Below are positions 36,813-45,481 of a DNA stretch of 64,000 nucleotides, one piece after another. This stretch comes from Desulfomicrobium macestii (GTDB lineage Bacteria; Desulfobacterota; Desulfovibrionia; Desulfovibrionales; Desulfomicrobiaceae). How positions within the stretch are numbered: position 1 is the stretch's first letter; each line of letters starts with the position of its first letter. The translations under genes and the position numbers were made by a program. Below the pieces are notes generated by a model. That model ran no database searches and had not been told where the DNA came from. It saw only the letters and a program-made list of their open reading frames with translations. Location: assembly GCF_014873765.1 (NCBI RefSeq), contig NZ_JADBGG010000001.1, forward strand, positions 62,001-126,000, given 5' to 3'.

Positions 36813-37889
36813 ATGGACCCGATGAATTTCAATTTTCTGTGTTCCGAACCGGCCGCTCCCGTTGGCCGCAGCGTCGGAATCATCGGCGCGGGCCCCTCCG
36901 GTCTGGCCGCCACGGGCTACCTGTCCTGCCTGGGCTACCAGGTCGAGGTTTACGACAAGCTGCCCAAGCCCGGCGGGCTCATGCTGTTCGGCATCCCAGG
37001 TCACCGCATCCCCAAGGAGCGCATTGATCTTGGCGCGCGCAACCTTGAGAGAAAGGCCGGCGTCATTTTCCATACCCACACCAAGATCTGCTGCAGCGGA
37101 CCTCTGCATGACGAGGAGGGGGATCATTTCTGCCGCGAGATTCTGGGTTTCGGGGACATGGTCAAAAAGCACGACGCCATCATGATCTGTACCGGCTCCT
37201 GGCGTTCGCGCAAACTGGGCATCCCCGGCGAGACTTTGCCCGGAGTTTTTTCGGGCCTTGAATTTCTGTTTCCCATCCGCGCCGTCAAATACAGCGCGCC
37301 CAATGTGAAGCTGCCTGACGTGGCGGGCAAGACCGTGGCCGTCATCGGCGCCGGGCATTCGGCTGTGGATGTGGCGCACAGCGCGGTTCATCTTGGCGCT
37401 GCCAAGGTGTATCACATCTACCGGCGCACGAGTCGTGAAGCGCCGTGCGGAGCTTTCGAGATCGAGCAGCTGCGCCAGATGGGCGTGGAGTGGCTGGATC
37501 GCACCACGCCGCTTCGGGTCCTGGGCGGAGGCAAGGTCGAGGGTTTGGAGATTTCCCGTCCCGGCCAGAACGAGGCCGAGGTCTCGGTCCTGCCCGTGGA
37601 TCTGGTGGTCGCCGCCATCGGCGAGACGGCCACGCCGCCCTTTGCCAAGGAGCTGGGCCTTGAGAACGTGCGCAAGGGCGAGGTGCGCTGGCTGCACATG
37701 ACCGCCATCGAGAACGTGTTTGTGGCTGGCGACGCCCTGAGCGGCCCGAGCAAGATCGGCAAGGCGGTTTACAGCGGCCTGCGCGCGGCCCGCTCTTTGG
37801 CCAACTGGCTGGACCTCAAGGCCCAGGACAGGCTCGACGCCTACGACTACAACGACCTCGTGACCAACGAAGCGGGATTCAGGAGCTGA
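36813..37889 (+). CDS. GltD-like FAD/NAD(P)H oxidoreductase
   Basis: 358 aa. FAD site GIIGAGPSGLAATGYL near residue 20, the GltD-like GGLMLFGIPGHRIPKERI, and an NAD(P)H site AVIGAGHSAVDVAHSAV near residue 175; GDALSGPSKIGKAVYSG at the end binds FAD. It resembles the small subunit of glutamate synthase and NfnB, but the N-terminal [4Fe-4S] domain is absent; a separate ferredoxin gene follows one base later and probably replaces it. ATG 36813 has GGAG five bases upstream. Likely role: NAD(P)H-ferredoxin electron transfer, perhaps to Hcp, encoded on the other side of a shared promoter region. Confidence 0.85.
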   Translation: MDPMNFNFLCSEPAAPVGRSVGIIGAGPSGLAATGYLSCLGYQVEVYDKLPKPGGLMLFGIPGHRIPKERIDLGARNLERKAGVIFHTHTKICCSGPLHDEEGDHFCREILGFGDMVKKHDAIMICTGSWRSRKLGIPGETLPGVFSGLEFLFPIRAVKYSAPNVKLPDVAGKTVAVIGAGHSAVDVAHSAVHLGAAKVYHIYRRTSREAPCGAFEIEQLRQMGVEWLDRTTPLRVLGGGKVEGLEISRPGQNEAEVSVLPVDLVVAAIGETATPPFAKELGLENVRKGEVRWLHMTAIENVFVAGDALSGPSKIGKAVYSGLRAARSLANWLDLKAQDRLDAYDYNDLVTNEAGFRS

Positions 37890-37890
37890 C

Positions 37891-38391
37891 ATGAGCGGGC
37901 AGAAGACACTTTATATCGACTACAGCCTGTGCATCGGCTGCGAAACCTGCGAGTATGTGTGCCGCTTCACCAACGACACCTCGCGCATTCACATGACCCG
38001 GACCATCGACGGGGTCATGGTGCCACTGTATTGCCAGCATTGCGAAAACCCCAAGTGCGCCAATGCCTGTCCGCGTGGGGCGCTGAAGAGAGACAAGGAC
38101 GGCGCGATCATCCTGCAATCCATGCTTTGCCGGGGCTGTCAGACCAAGAACTGCATCCTGGCCTGTCCGCACAGCGCCATGTTCGAGACCGATCGCGGGG
38201 TCATGGTCGCCAAGTGCGACATGTGCGCCCAGCGACGCCAGGTCGGCATGGGCCCGGCCTGCGTGGAAATGTGCCCGTGCGCGGCCATCCGCTACGTGGA
38301 CCGCGACGAGATTCCGGCCCTGGAGACGGAGAAGTCCAGGCAGGCCCATCAGAAGGTGCTCGAACACCTGAAATTGCCGGGAAAGGATTGA
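37891..38391 (+). CDS. Four-cluster ferredoxin (HycB/DmsB type)
   Basis: 166 aa, cytoplasmic, with no signal. Four cysteine sets: CIGCETCEYVC, CQHCENPKCANAC, CRGCQTKNCILAC and CDMC with CVEMCPC. It should pass electrons between the flavoprotein encoded immediately upstream (one-base gap) and a terminal reductase. GGAG lies in the overlap region. Confidence 0.88.
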   Translation: MSGQKTLYIDYSLCIGCETCEYVCRFTNDTSRIHMTRTIDGVMVPLYCQHCENPKCANACPRGALKRDKDGAIILQSMLCRGCQTKNCILACPHSAMFETDRGVMVAKCDMCAQRRQVGMGPACVEMCPCAAIRYVDRDEIPALETEKSRQAHQKVLEHLKLPGKD

Positions 38392-38430
38392 AACAGGTTC
38401 CCTGTTAGGCGCGGGGCCGTAAAGAGACAG

Positions 38431-38455
38431 AGGCTGGAAGAGATTCCGGCCTTTG
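38431..38455 (+). terminator. Terminator-like hairpin after the ferredoxin gene
   Basis: AGGCTGGAA-gaga-TTCCGGCCT (one G-U pair), followed by a short T-rich stretch, 40 bases past the stop. Confidence 0.5.
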
Positions 38456-38706
38456 CCATTTTCAGGATGGTGCCCTTAGGACGTCACACAAGCGTGTCGC
38501 AAACGCGGATTGCCTTCAGCAATCCCAACCGTGCTCCCGGCTTCGTCGTTCTGAACGCGGCATTCATCTTGCTTCAGATCGCCGTCAATCAACCCACGCC
38601 CCGATTTTCGGGACTTTGTTGCACATTCCGTTCTGCACAAGCGAGCTAGTGCAATGCACTTGCGCGTGCGGTCTGTTCGGGGTTCAGGACCGAGCCGCAA
38701 CACGTC
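38456..38706 (+). promoter_or_regulatory. Region upstream of the NapH-like gene
   Basis: No gene. AGTGCA-a-TGCACT (38648-38660) is a palindrome 47 bases before the next ATG and may be an operator. Confidence 0.4.
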
Positions 38707-39705
38707 ATGATTTTTACGAGGTATCCCGTGCGTTTCTCCCTGCCGTCACCTGCGTTGTTCCAACGCCTGATCCAATCGGCATTTCTGATTCTTTGCCTGT
38801 ACACAGGTTGGAAATTTCATCACTTCGTGCTGTGGATGACAGGACAGAGTGCAATCCAGGTGTCCAGGCCTCCGTCTGTCGAAGCCTTCTTGCCCATCGC
38901 GGCGCTGATGGGGCTGCGCCGTTTGGTTGAAAGCGGGGTGTGGGACGTGGTCCATCCGGCGGGACTGGCCATTTTTCTTGCGGTCCTGGGCATGGCCCTG
39001 CTCGTGCGCAAGGGGTTCTGCGGCTACGTCTGCCCGGTGGGACTTGTGTCCGGACTGCTCAACCGCCTGGGCAGGGCGCTGAAACTGTCCAGAGTGCCCG
39101 GCCGGTGGATCGACATCCTGCTGTCCGTGCCCAAATATGTGCTGCTGGCTTTTTTTCTGTACACGGTTTTCGTGGGCATGGATTTGCGGGCCGTGGAGCA
39201 ATTCGCATCGAGCCCGTACAACTTTGTGGCCGATGCACGCATGCTGGGCTTTTTTCTGGAGCCGTCCGCGCTGACCCTCATGATTCTGGCCGGACTGGCC
39301 GCGTTTGGAGTATTTCTGCGCAGCGCGTGGTGCCGCTATCTCTGCCCCTATGGCGCGTTGCTCGGCCTGTTGAGCTGGGCCGGTCCCGTGCGCGTCCGCC
39401 GGGACAAGGACGCCTGTGTCCAGTGTGGCCGGTGCAGCGCCTCATGCCCCGGCGGCATTGCGGTGCATCTGAAGGAGGATGTGCGCAGTCCGGAATGCGT
39501 GGGCTGCATGCGCTGCCAATCCGTCTGCCCGGTGCCTGGATGCGTGACCCTGCGAGCCGGGGGCAGGGAAGTGCCGTTTTGGAGCATTGGGCTTGGATGC
39601 GTGCTCCTGCTGCTTGCGGCCTGGCTTCTGGCCGACGCCCAGGGCTTGTGGCATCAGAATTTGCCCGAAGACATGCTGCGCATGCTGTATCGCCAGGCCC
39701 ACTGA
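38707..39705 (+). CDS. NapH/NosR-type membrane ferredoxin
   Basis: 332 aa with five or six transmembrane helices. Two membrane-embedded CxxxCP motifs (GFCGYVCP and WCRYLCPYGAL) are typical of NapH, NosR and CcoG; two [4Fe-4S] sites follow (CVQCGRCSASCPGG and CVGCMRCQSVCP). This family moves electrons between the quinol pool and periplasmic or cytoplasmic partners. No nap or nos gene is nearby; the preceding flavoprotein and ferredoxin are possible partners. No strong ribosome site is visible, so the start is uncertain. Confidence 0.83.
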   Translation: MIFTRYPVRFSLPSPALFQRLIQSAFLILCLYTGWKFHHFVLWMTGQSAIQVSRPPSVEAFLPIAALMGLRRLVESGVWDVVHPAGLAIFLAVLGMALLVRKGFCGYVCPVGLVSGLLNRLGRALKLSRVPGRWIDILLSVPKYVLLAFFLYTVFVGMDLRAVEQFASSPYNFVADARMLGFFLEPSALTLMILAGLAAFGVFLRSAWCRYLCPYGALLGLLSWAGPVRVRRDKDACVQCGRCSASCPGGIAVHLKEDVRSPECVGCMRCQSVCPVPGCVTLRAGGREVPFWSIGLGCVLLLLAAWLLADAQGLWHQNLPEDMLRMLYRQAH

Positions 39706-39716
39706 AAAAATGCCGT

Positions 39717-40766
39717 TTAGCCCTTCATTCCTTTTTTCACCGATTTGACGAGTTTTCCAAAGGACTTGTCTTTCTTTCGCTTGTCCAGCGACGACATCTC
39801 AAAGTATTCCGCTTCCTTTTTGAGCTTGAGGTAATTGGCATAGCGCTCTTCCTGCAAGTCTCCGCGCTGAATGGCGGCGCGGACGGCGCAGCCGGGCTCG
39901 TGCCGGTGCGTGCAGTCGGCGAAGCGGCAGGACGCGGCCAGTTCGCCCAGTTCCCCGAAGCCCGCGTCAACGGTGTCCCCGTGTCCGAGGACGCCAAGTT
40001 CGCGCATGCCGGGCGTGTCGATCAGCATGGCACCGCTGTCGAGCAGGATGAGCTGGCGGCGGGTGGTGGTATGGACGCCCTCACCCGAGTCGCTGACGGT
40101 CCGGGTATCGAAGGCGTCCCGGCCCAGGAGGCGGTTGACGATCGTCGTCTTGCCGACGCCGGAGGAGCCGAGCAGGCAGCAGGTTTTTCCCGGCTCCATG
40201 GCCGCGCGTAGATCCTCGTACCCGGCGCCGGTCACGCTGCTGACTTCCATGACCCGGGCCGAGGTCACGGCGGCCACGAGGGCGCGCTTGCGCTGCAGTT
40301 CCTCCGGGCCGGGCAGGTCCGTCTTGGTCAGCAGGACGACCGGTTCGACCCCGCCGTCGGCGGCCATGACCAGGTAGCGTTCCAGGCGGTTGGGGTTGAA
40401 GTCGAAATGGCAGGCCTGGATGATGAAGGCCGTGTCCACGTTGGCCGCGATCATCTGCTCCGCGGCGTCCTCGCCCGCGGCCCTGCGCCGCAGGAAGGTC
40501 CTGCGCGGCAGGACCTGGTGGATGATGGCCGCCCGGCCGTGGTCGTAACACTGCACCGCCACCCAGTCCCCGACGCAGGGCAGGTCCGCCGCCCGTTCGG
40601 TATGGAACGAGAGCTTTCCGCTCAGCTCCGCCGGTATCTCGTCCGACGCGTGGCGGACGCGGCAGGAGCCACGGTCAACGGCGCAGACGCGGGCGAGGGT
40701 GAAGCCGTCCACGTCGCTGGCCCGGGCCGTGAACCAGGGGTCGAAACCGAGTTGGTTCAGGTTCAT
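39717..40766 (-). CDS. rsgA: RsgA, circularly permuted GTPase for 30S subunit maturation
   Basis: 349 aa. An OB-fold N-terminal domain is followed by a permuted GTPase with TKTD (G4) before GSSGVGKTT (G1) and DTPGMREL (G3), then a zinc site CRFADCTHRHEPGC. It assists late assembly of the small ribosomal subunit. ATG 40766 is chosen; a GTG start at 40778 overlaps the end of the methyltransferase gene. The last 30 residues are Lys-rich. Confidence 0.96.
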   Translation of the reverse strand: MNLNQLGFDPWFTARASDVDGFTLARVCAVDRGSCRVRHASDEIPAELSGKLSFHTERAADLPCVGDWVAVQCYDHGRAAIIHQVLPRRTFLRRRAAGEDAAEQMIAANVDTAFIIQACHFDFNPNRLERYLVMAADGGVEPVVLLTKTDLPGPEELQRKRALVAAVTSARVMEVSSVTGAGYEDLRAAMEPGKTCCLLGSSGVGKTTIVNRLLGRDAFDTRTVSDSGEGVHTTTRRQLILLDSGAMLIDTPGMRELGVLGHGDTVDAGFGELGELAASCRFADCTHRHEPGCAVRAAIQRGDLQEERYANYLKLKKEAEYFEMSSLDKRKKDKSFGKLVKSVKKGMKG

Positions 40767-40774
40767 GGCCGGTC

Positions 40775-41485
40775 TCACCAGGCTAATTTTTCGCCGATAA
40801 GCCCATGGGTGGCGAAATACCTGCCGCCCTCCATGTCCATCATGACCACGTCGGTCTTGGCGTGTTCATTGTCGCTCTCCAGCCATTCGGCCCAGGCCTG
40901 GCCGTGGCATTGCATGTCGAAGGCGTGCCTCACGGTCAGGCCCGTGCATTGCAGCCACAGCTCCCTCCACCACGACAGGGTGCAGAAGTTCATGCCGTCC
41001 ACCCAATAGGGGCGCAGATCGTCCGGGATGCGCTCGAAGGGCCGCCGCAGGCCGGGGATGGCGACCACGAGGCATCCACCGGGCCTGAGCATCGGGAGCA
41101 GGTGCGTGCTCAGATAGGCCGAGTCCGCGGCGAAGTAGTGCCAGGCGTCGATGCTGACCACGGCGTCGAAGGACTCCGGCTCGAAGGGCAGGGCGCGGGC
41201 CTCACAGTGCACGGCCGTGACGCGGTCCGCCAGATCCGCTTCGGCGAAGCGCCGGGCGTTGTCCTCGGCCGGAATCCACAGGTCGGCGGCGGTCACCGTG
41301 CAGCCGTAGCCCTTGGCCAGGGCCATGGAGGTCAGCCCCATGCCGCAGCCCAGGTCGAGCACGCGGGCCCCGGGCGGAAGGTCGGCGCGGGCGAGGAGTT
41401 CGTCCAGGATGCGCAGGCAGTTCGGCCCCATCATGGTTTGGAGCTGGTATTCGCGAGTGAAAAGAGTTGTCGAGTCAAGTGTCAT
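40775..41485 (-). CDS. Class I SAM-dependent methyltransferase
   Basis: 236 aa with the SAM-binding motif VLDLGCGMGLTSMALA near residue 43, TAADLW for the ribose, and DAVVSIDAWHYFA for post-motif III. Substrate unknown; a small-molecule or arsenite-type methyltransferase fold is likely. GGAG precedes ATG. Directly upstream of rsgA in one unit. Confidence 0.87.
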   Translation of the reverse strand: MTLDSTTLFTREYQLQTMMGPNCLRILDELLARADLPPGARVLDLGCGMGLTSMALAKGYGCTVTAADLWIPAEDNARRFAEADLADRVTAVHCEARALPFEPESFDAVVSIDAWHYFAADSAYLSTHLLPMLRPGGCLVVAIPGLRRPFERIPDDLRPYWVDGMNFCTLSWWRELWLQCTGLTVRHAFDMQCHGQAWAEWLESDNEHAKTDVVMMDMEGGRYFATHGLIGEKLAW

Positions 41486-41568
41486 GTCTGTTTCTCCGTG
41501 TTTGTTTCGTGAGCAAGTACACGGGTTCGGGGCGTCCGTCCCGCCCCGGGACGTCTGTGAAACGAAAA

Positions 41569-41595
41569 AGCGCCATGGGACTGGCCCATGGCGCT
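41569..41595 (-). terminator. Intrinsic terminator after the CD3324-type gene
   Basis: AGCGCCATGGG / CCCATGGCGCT, 11-bp perfect stem with a five-base loop, followed by TTTTTCGTTT on the minus strand. It overlaps the last few bases before the stop-side of the small regulator. Confidence 0.85.
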
Positions 41596-41599
41596 GTGT

Positions 41600-41875
41600 T
41601 CACCTTCCGGCGGTTCGTGCGCGGAGTATTTTTGAGATGGTCTTGGGTGAGAGGTAGAACTGCTTGGCCAGTTCCCGCACGCCCATGCCCCGGTCGTGCC
41701 GGGCGCGGATCTCGCGGTTTCTGGCCCTGATGTTCGCGCGCGTCTGCGTGCGCTCCCCCCAGGCCTGCCTGCGGTCATCCCGGCGCGGGATGTACACGCA
41801 CTGGCCATCGATATACTTCTGCACTGCCTCCAGAACGGTTTTCGGCAAGACTTCCGTGGCGTTGGTGTAGCCCAT
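41600..41875 (-). CDS. CD3324/Mor-type small DNA-binding protein
   Basis: 91 aa. The start YTNATEVLPKTVLEAVQKYIDGQCVYIPRR and a C-terminal helix-turn-helix (GMGVRELAKQFYLSPKTISKIL) match the CD3324 family, related to the phage Mor activators. GAGGAGG lies upstream. Target unknown. It is a single gene with its own terminator next to a hipBA-like module. Confidence 0.82.
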   Translation of the reverse strand: MGYTNATEVLPKTVLEAVQKYIDGQCVYIPRRDDRRQAWGERTQTRANIRARNREIRARHDRGMGVRELAKQFYLSPKTISKILRARTAGR

Positions 41876-42170
41876 GATGCTCCTCCTCGTGATGAATCAA
41901 TTGAGGATGGGGCAGGGGCCACGGACCCGGCTAGATCACCGGGCGTCGCCCCTGCGGAGCGTGCCGACAAAATCCATAACTGCGCTGAACATCCAGACTC
42001 CGGGGTTGAGGGTTTGCGTGGTGGCCTCGTGTTTCAGGCCGGTATTCGCATAGCGCAGGGAGGGGCGGATTGTCACCTCTTGGCGGCTGGGTTCAAGGGG
42101 CTGATGGACAAGAGGTAAAATATGGCCTATTAAGAGCAAAAAACGCCACAAAGGGGTGTTATTTTATCCA

Positions 42171-42473
42171 ATGAGCGTATTCTCCCTGCATACTCCCGAA
42201 GACGTTGCCCGCCAGATGGCGGAACGGCTCAAGGCCCTGCGGCTACGCCGCAACTGGAAACGCGCCACTCTGGCCGAGCGGTCCGGCGTGAGCGAGGCGT
42301 CCGTGAAGCGGTTCGAGCGGACCGGACAGATTTCCCTGGAAAACCTGCTGAAACTGGCCTTCGCCCTGGACAGGCTGGATGAGCTGGCCACCCTTTTTAC
42401 CCCTGCTCCGGCCACATCCATGAAGGAATTGGAAGCCCTGCGGGACAACGCACCCAAGCGGGGTCGCTTATGA
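42171..42473 (+). CDS. hipB: HipB-like antitoxin (XRE family)
   Basis: 100 aa with a helix-turn-helix (LRRNWKRATLAERSGVSEASVKRFE) followed by residues that continue into LENLLKLAFALDRLDEL, as in HipB. The stop codon overlaps the start of hipA (ATGA). ATG 42171 is preferred to GTG 42156. It is expected to repress its own operon and neutralise HipA. Confidence 0.87.
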   Translation: MSVFSLHTPEDVARQMAERLKALRLRRNWKRATLAERSGVSEASVKRFERTGQISLENLLKLAFALDRLDELATLFTPAPATSMKELEALRDNAPKRGRL

Positions 42474-43693
42474 ACAAGCTACGGGTCCTGTTGCAGTACA
42501 CTCCTGAGGAACGGCGTCTGGTGGGGCAGTTGGCCGAAAGCCAAGGCGGCATCTTTTTTGAGTACGATCCGGAATTTTTGCGCAGCCCGCTATGGCTTTC
42601 GCCATTCAAGTTGCCGCCAGCGCCAGGACTGCATGAACACGCGGACCGTGCTTTTGGCCCTTTGTTTGGCCTGTTCGATGACTCCCTGCCCGATGGATGG
42701 GGCCTTCTGCTCATGGATCGCGCCTTCCGCCGGGCCGGACGCAATCCCCACGAGGTCGGCATTCTGGAGCGTCTGGCCTACCTGGGCTCCGAAACCATGG
42801 GTGCGCTGGTCTACGAACCGGCCATGCCGCGCGAGGACGACCTGAACGGAAGCTTCGATCTGGGCCGCCTGGCCCGGGAGGCGGCCCAGGTTCTGGATGG
42901 GGATGTGCGTACCGCTTTGCCCCTGCTGCAACGGGCCGGAGGAAGCCCGGGCGGAGCGCGTCCCAAGGTGCTGGTCGGCGTGCAGGGGGATCGGCTGATC
43001 TCGGGGCACGGGGAACTGCCGGAGGGATTCTCGCCCTGGATCATCAAATTTCCGGCTCGGCAGGATGACCGGGACGCCGGGCCCATCGAGTTCGCTTATG
43101 CTCGCATGGCCGCCGCCGCAGGACTCGTCATGACGGAATCGCGTCTTTTCGAGGCCGGAGGTGACCGCTTTTTTGGCGTGCGGCGCTTTGACCGTCATGA
43201 CAACCGCCGGGTGCACACGCACACCCTGGGCAATCTGATCCATTCCAACTTCCGCGTTCCCAGTTGCGATTACGCCGATTTCCTAAAGGTCGTCCGCATC
43301 CTGACCAAAAAACAACCGGATCTCCGTCAGGCTTTTAAGCTCATGGTTTTCAACGTCCTGACCCACAACCGCGACGATCACGTCAAAAACGTTTCCTTCT
43401 GCCTGGACGAGTCCGGAGACTGGCGATTGGCTCCCGCCTATGACCTGACGTTTGCTCCGGGCCCAGGAGGAGAGCACTCCATGACGGTGCAAGGGTACGG
43501 CAAGGCGCCGGGGCGACGCGAACTCTGGGCCGTAGGCCGGGGTGAAGGCCTGAAGGACAAGGACATGGCAGGCATGTATGACGAGGTCCGGGCCGCAGTG
43601 CAGCAATGGCCTGCCTTGGCGGACGAAGCCGGGGTGACGAGGGGAAACGTGAAGATGCTGCGGGACGTGTTCGCTCGTACGTTGTCGTTGTAG
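42470..43693 (+). CDS. hipA: HipA-family serine/threonine kinase toxin
   Basis: 407 aa. The N-terminal HipA domain is followed by the kinase core: P-loop-like GGSPGGARPK, the catalytic loop NVLTHNRDDHVKN and the metal-binding AYDLT. E. coli HipA phosphorylates glutamyl-tRNA synthetase; this target is not proven here. All catalytic motifs are intact, so the pair may be a working toxin-antitoxin module. Confidence 0.92.
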   Translation: MNKLRVLLQYTPEERRLVGQLAESQGGIFFEYDPEFLRSPLWLSPFKLPPAPGLHEHADRAFGPLFGLFDDSLPDGWGLLLMDRAFRRAGRNPHEVGILERLAYLGSETMGALVYEPAMPREDDLNGSFDLGRLAREAAQVLDGDVRTALPLLQRAGGSPGGARPKVLVGVQGDRLISGHGELPEGFSPWIIKFPARQDDRDAGPIEFAYARMAAAAGLVMTESRLFEAGGDRFFGVRRFDRHDNRRVHTHTLGNLIHSNFRVPSCDYADFLKVVRILTKKQPDLRQAFKLMVFNVLTHNRDDHVKNVSFCLDESGDWRLAPAYDLTFAPGPGGEHSMTVQGYGKAPGRRELWAVGRGEGLKDKDMAGMYDEVRAAVQQWPALADEAGVTRGNVKMLRDVFARTLSL

Positions 43694-43829
43694 TGGCGCA
43701 ACGCATGCTTGACGCCCCATGTCGAGCCGGTCTGATCCGAATCGGCCGGACATGGTCTCACGCGGACTGGTGTCTGCAATCTGATTCGGTTCCGGAGAGC
43801 CGGACCAGACTCGCCGAGGCGAACCGAAA

Positions 43830-44450
43830 TCAATGGATCACTCGGATGACCCTGTACAGCCAGATCGTGCCGTCCGGCGTGGACAGCCAGTACAGCGCCC
43901 CGCAGTTGGCGCAGACGGTGGCCCAGAACATGACGCGGAATGATGTCTTGCGGGATTTGTGGCGCAGGAACGCCTGGGCCAGGGCCGCTCCGGGCCAGCC
44001 GCCGAGCAGGGCCGCCAGATGCAGGGTGCTTTCCTGGGTGCGCCATGCCCCGCGTTCGGCGGCGTGCTTGTCTTTGGCGTAGAGCAGCGCGGCCAGCAGG
44101 CTCATGCCAGCGTACCACAAGCCAAGCTCCAGCGGGGCGGCCCGGTACGTGCGCAGATAGTACAGGACGTAGCCGATGCAGGCGCACATCAACACGGCCT
44201 GGGCCTGCTGCCGGATTTCCCGGCCGTTGTTTCTGTGGCCGCTGACCGGCGTGACACCCACGGCGCACGGCCGGCCCTGCGCATCGCGGGAGGGCATGAA
44301 GCGCACGGCGAGCCCGTTCACGGGACGCTTGCAGGTTCTGTCGTAGTCTCTGATGTGGAAGAACAGGGATTTCCCGCCGTGTTCCGGAGCGATGAATCCG
44401 TAGCCTTTCTCTTCGTGCCAATCGGAAATGGTTCCTGTGTGAGTGAGCAT
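43830..44450 (-). CDS. Cold-shock domain/DUF1294 membrane fusion protein
   Basis: 206 aa. Residues 1-65 form a cold-shock-like OB fold (GTISDWHEEKGYGFIAPEHGG and LFFHIRDYD are RNP-like); the rest carries four helices including the DUF1294 pattern (YAKDKHAAERGAWRTQESTLH and GGWPGAALAQAFLRHKSRK). This domain pair is widespread in bacteria; its function is unknown. ATG 44450 has a weak ribosome site. Confidence 0.88.
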   Translation of the reverse strand: MLTHTGTISDWHEEKGYGFIAPEHGGKSLFFHIRDYDRTCKRPVNGLAVRFMPSRDAQGRPCAVGVTPVSGHRNNGREIRQQAQAVLMCACIGYVLYYLRTYRAAPLELGLWYAGMSLLAALLYAKDKHAAERGAWRTQESTLHLAALLGGWPGAALAQAFLRHKSRKTSFRVMFWATVCANCGALYWLSTPDGTIWLYRVIRVIH

Positions 44451-44549
44451 GTCTGAAATGATGGTATGCGTTCAGCGATCTGAACGTGTTGTCGGGATGA
44501 ACGTTTCTGCCGCGCCAGATGCGAGTGCCGATTGCTTGCCAATGTTCTC

Positions 44550-44585
44550 AAGATGCGCGGTCGGAGGGTTCCGACCGCGCATCTT
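44550..44585 (-). terminator. Long hairpin downstream of the SPFH gene
   Basis: AAGATGCGCGGTCGGA-gggt-TCCGACCGCGCATCTT, a perfect 16-bp stem, 26 bases past the stop. A long T tract is missing, but its position fits the end of the nfeD-SPFH unit. Confidence 0.65.
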
Positions 44586-44611
44586 GGGGTTGGGGCAAGG
44601 GACGGCGTCGG

Positions 44612-45472
44612 CTATTTGCCCAGCGTGCCCATGATGCCGCGCACGGCCGCGGGCAGGTCGGCGGGGAGGACGACGACCTTGGAGTTGTTGTTCTCGGCCA
44701 TCTTGCGCATGGCGTCCACGTAGCGCTGGCCCAGCAGGAAGACCAGCGGCAGTTCGCCGCCCTTGGTCGCTTCGGCGACCTTGGCAATGGCCTCCCGGTC
44801 CGCTTCGGCCAGCACGACCTTGGCTTCGGCGTCGCGGCGGGATGCTTCCAGGCGGCCGTCGGCCTGCAGGATGGCCGCCGATTTGTCGCCCTCGGCCCTG
44901 GTCACGGTGGCGCGTCTGGCGCGCTCGGCGGCAGCCTGTTCTTCCATGGCGTGCTGCATGGTGTCCGACGGATTGATATCCTGAATTTCCACGGTCTTGA
45001 GCATGATGCCCCAGTCCGAGATGTCATCGGAGATGGTTTCCTTGAGTCTGGCCTTGATCCTGTCCCGAGAGGACAGGGCATCGTCAAGGTCCATCTCGCC
45101 GACGATGGATCTGAGCGAGGTCTGGACCAGGGTCTGGATGGCCATGCGGTAGTCTTCGACGCCGTACACGGCCTTTTCCGGGGACACGATGTTTATGTAG
45201 GCCACGGCGTTGGTGATGATGACCGCGTTGTCGCGGGTGATGACTTCCTGGGAGGGGATGTCCATGACGATGTCCTTGGTGGTCACCTTGTAGGCCACGG
45301 TGTCCATGTAGGGAATGATGATGTTCAGGCCCGGGGCCAGCGTGCAGTGGTACTTGCCCAGGCGCTGGATCACGAACTTGAAGCCCTGGGGCACGATGCG
45401 CACCCCCATGCTGATGGTGATGATGACCAAGAGAAGCAGGAATGCGACGACGATAAGTCCTGGATTGAACAT
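44612..45472 (-). CDS. SPFH/Band 7 (QmcA/stomatin-like) protein
   Basis: 286 aa. An N-terminal helix (5-25) anchors the protein; the SPFH domain starts with VPQGFKFVIQRLGKYH and continues to about 190; a long helical, Ala/Glu-rich tail (185-245) probably oligomerises. Such proteins form membrane microdomains with NfeD partners. GGAG precedes ATG. It lies nine bases after the NfeD gene. Confidence 0.92.
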   Translation of the reverse strand: MFNPGLIVVAFLLLLVIITISMGVRIVPQGFKFVIQRLGKYHCTLAPGLNIIIPYMDTVAYKVTTKDIVMDIPSQEVITRDNAVIITNAVAYINIVSPEKAVYGVEDYRMAIQTLVQTSLRSIVGEMDLDDALSSRDRIKARLKETISDDISDWGIMLKTVEIQDINPSDTMQHAMEEQAAAERARRATVTRAEGDKSAAILQADGRLEASRRDAEAKVVLAEADREAIAKVAEATKGGELPLVFLLGQRYVDAMRKMAENNNSKVVVLPADLPAAVRGIMGTLGK

Positions 45473-45481
45473 GATGATCTC

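Noticed and set aside
42124-42170. Operator-like AACGCCAC / GGGGTGTT before hipB
   Set aside because: Only a partial match between the arms; a hip operator is expected but I cannot define it.
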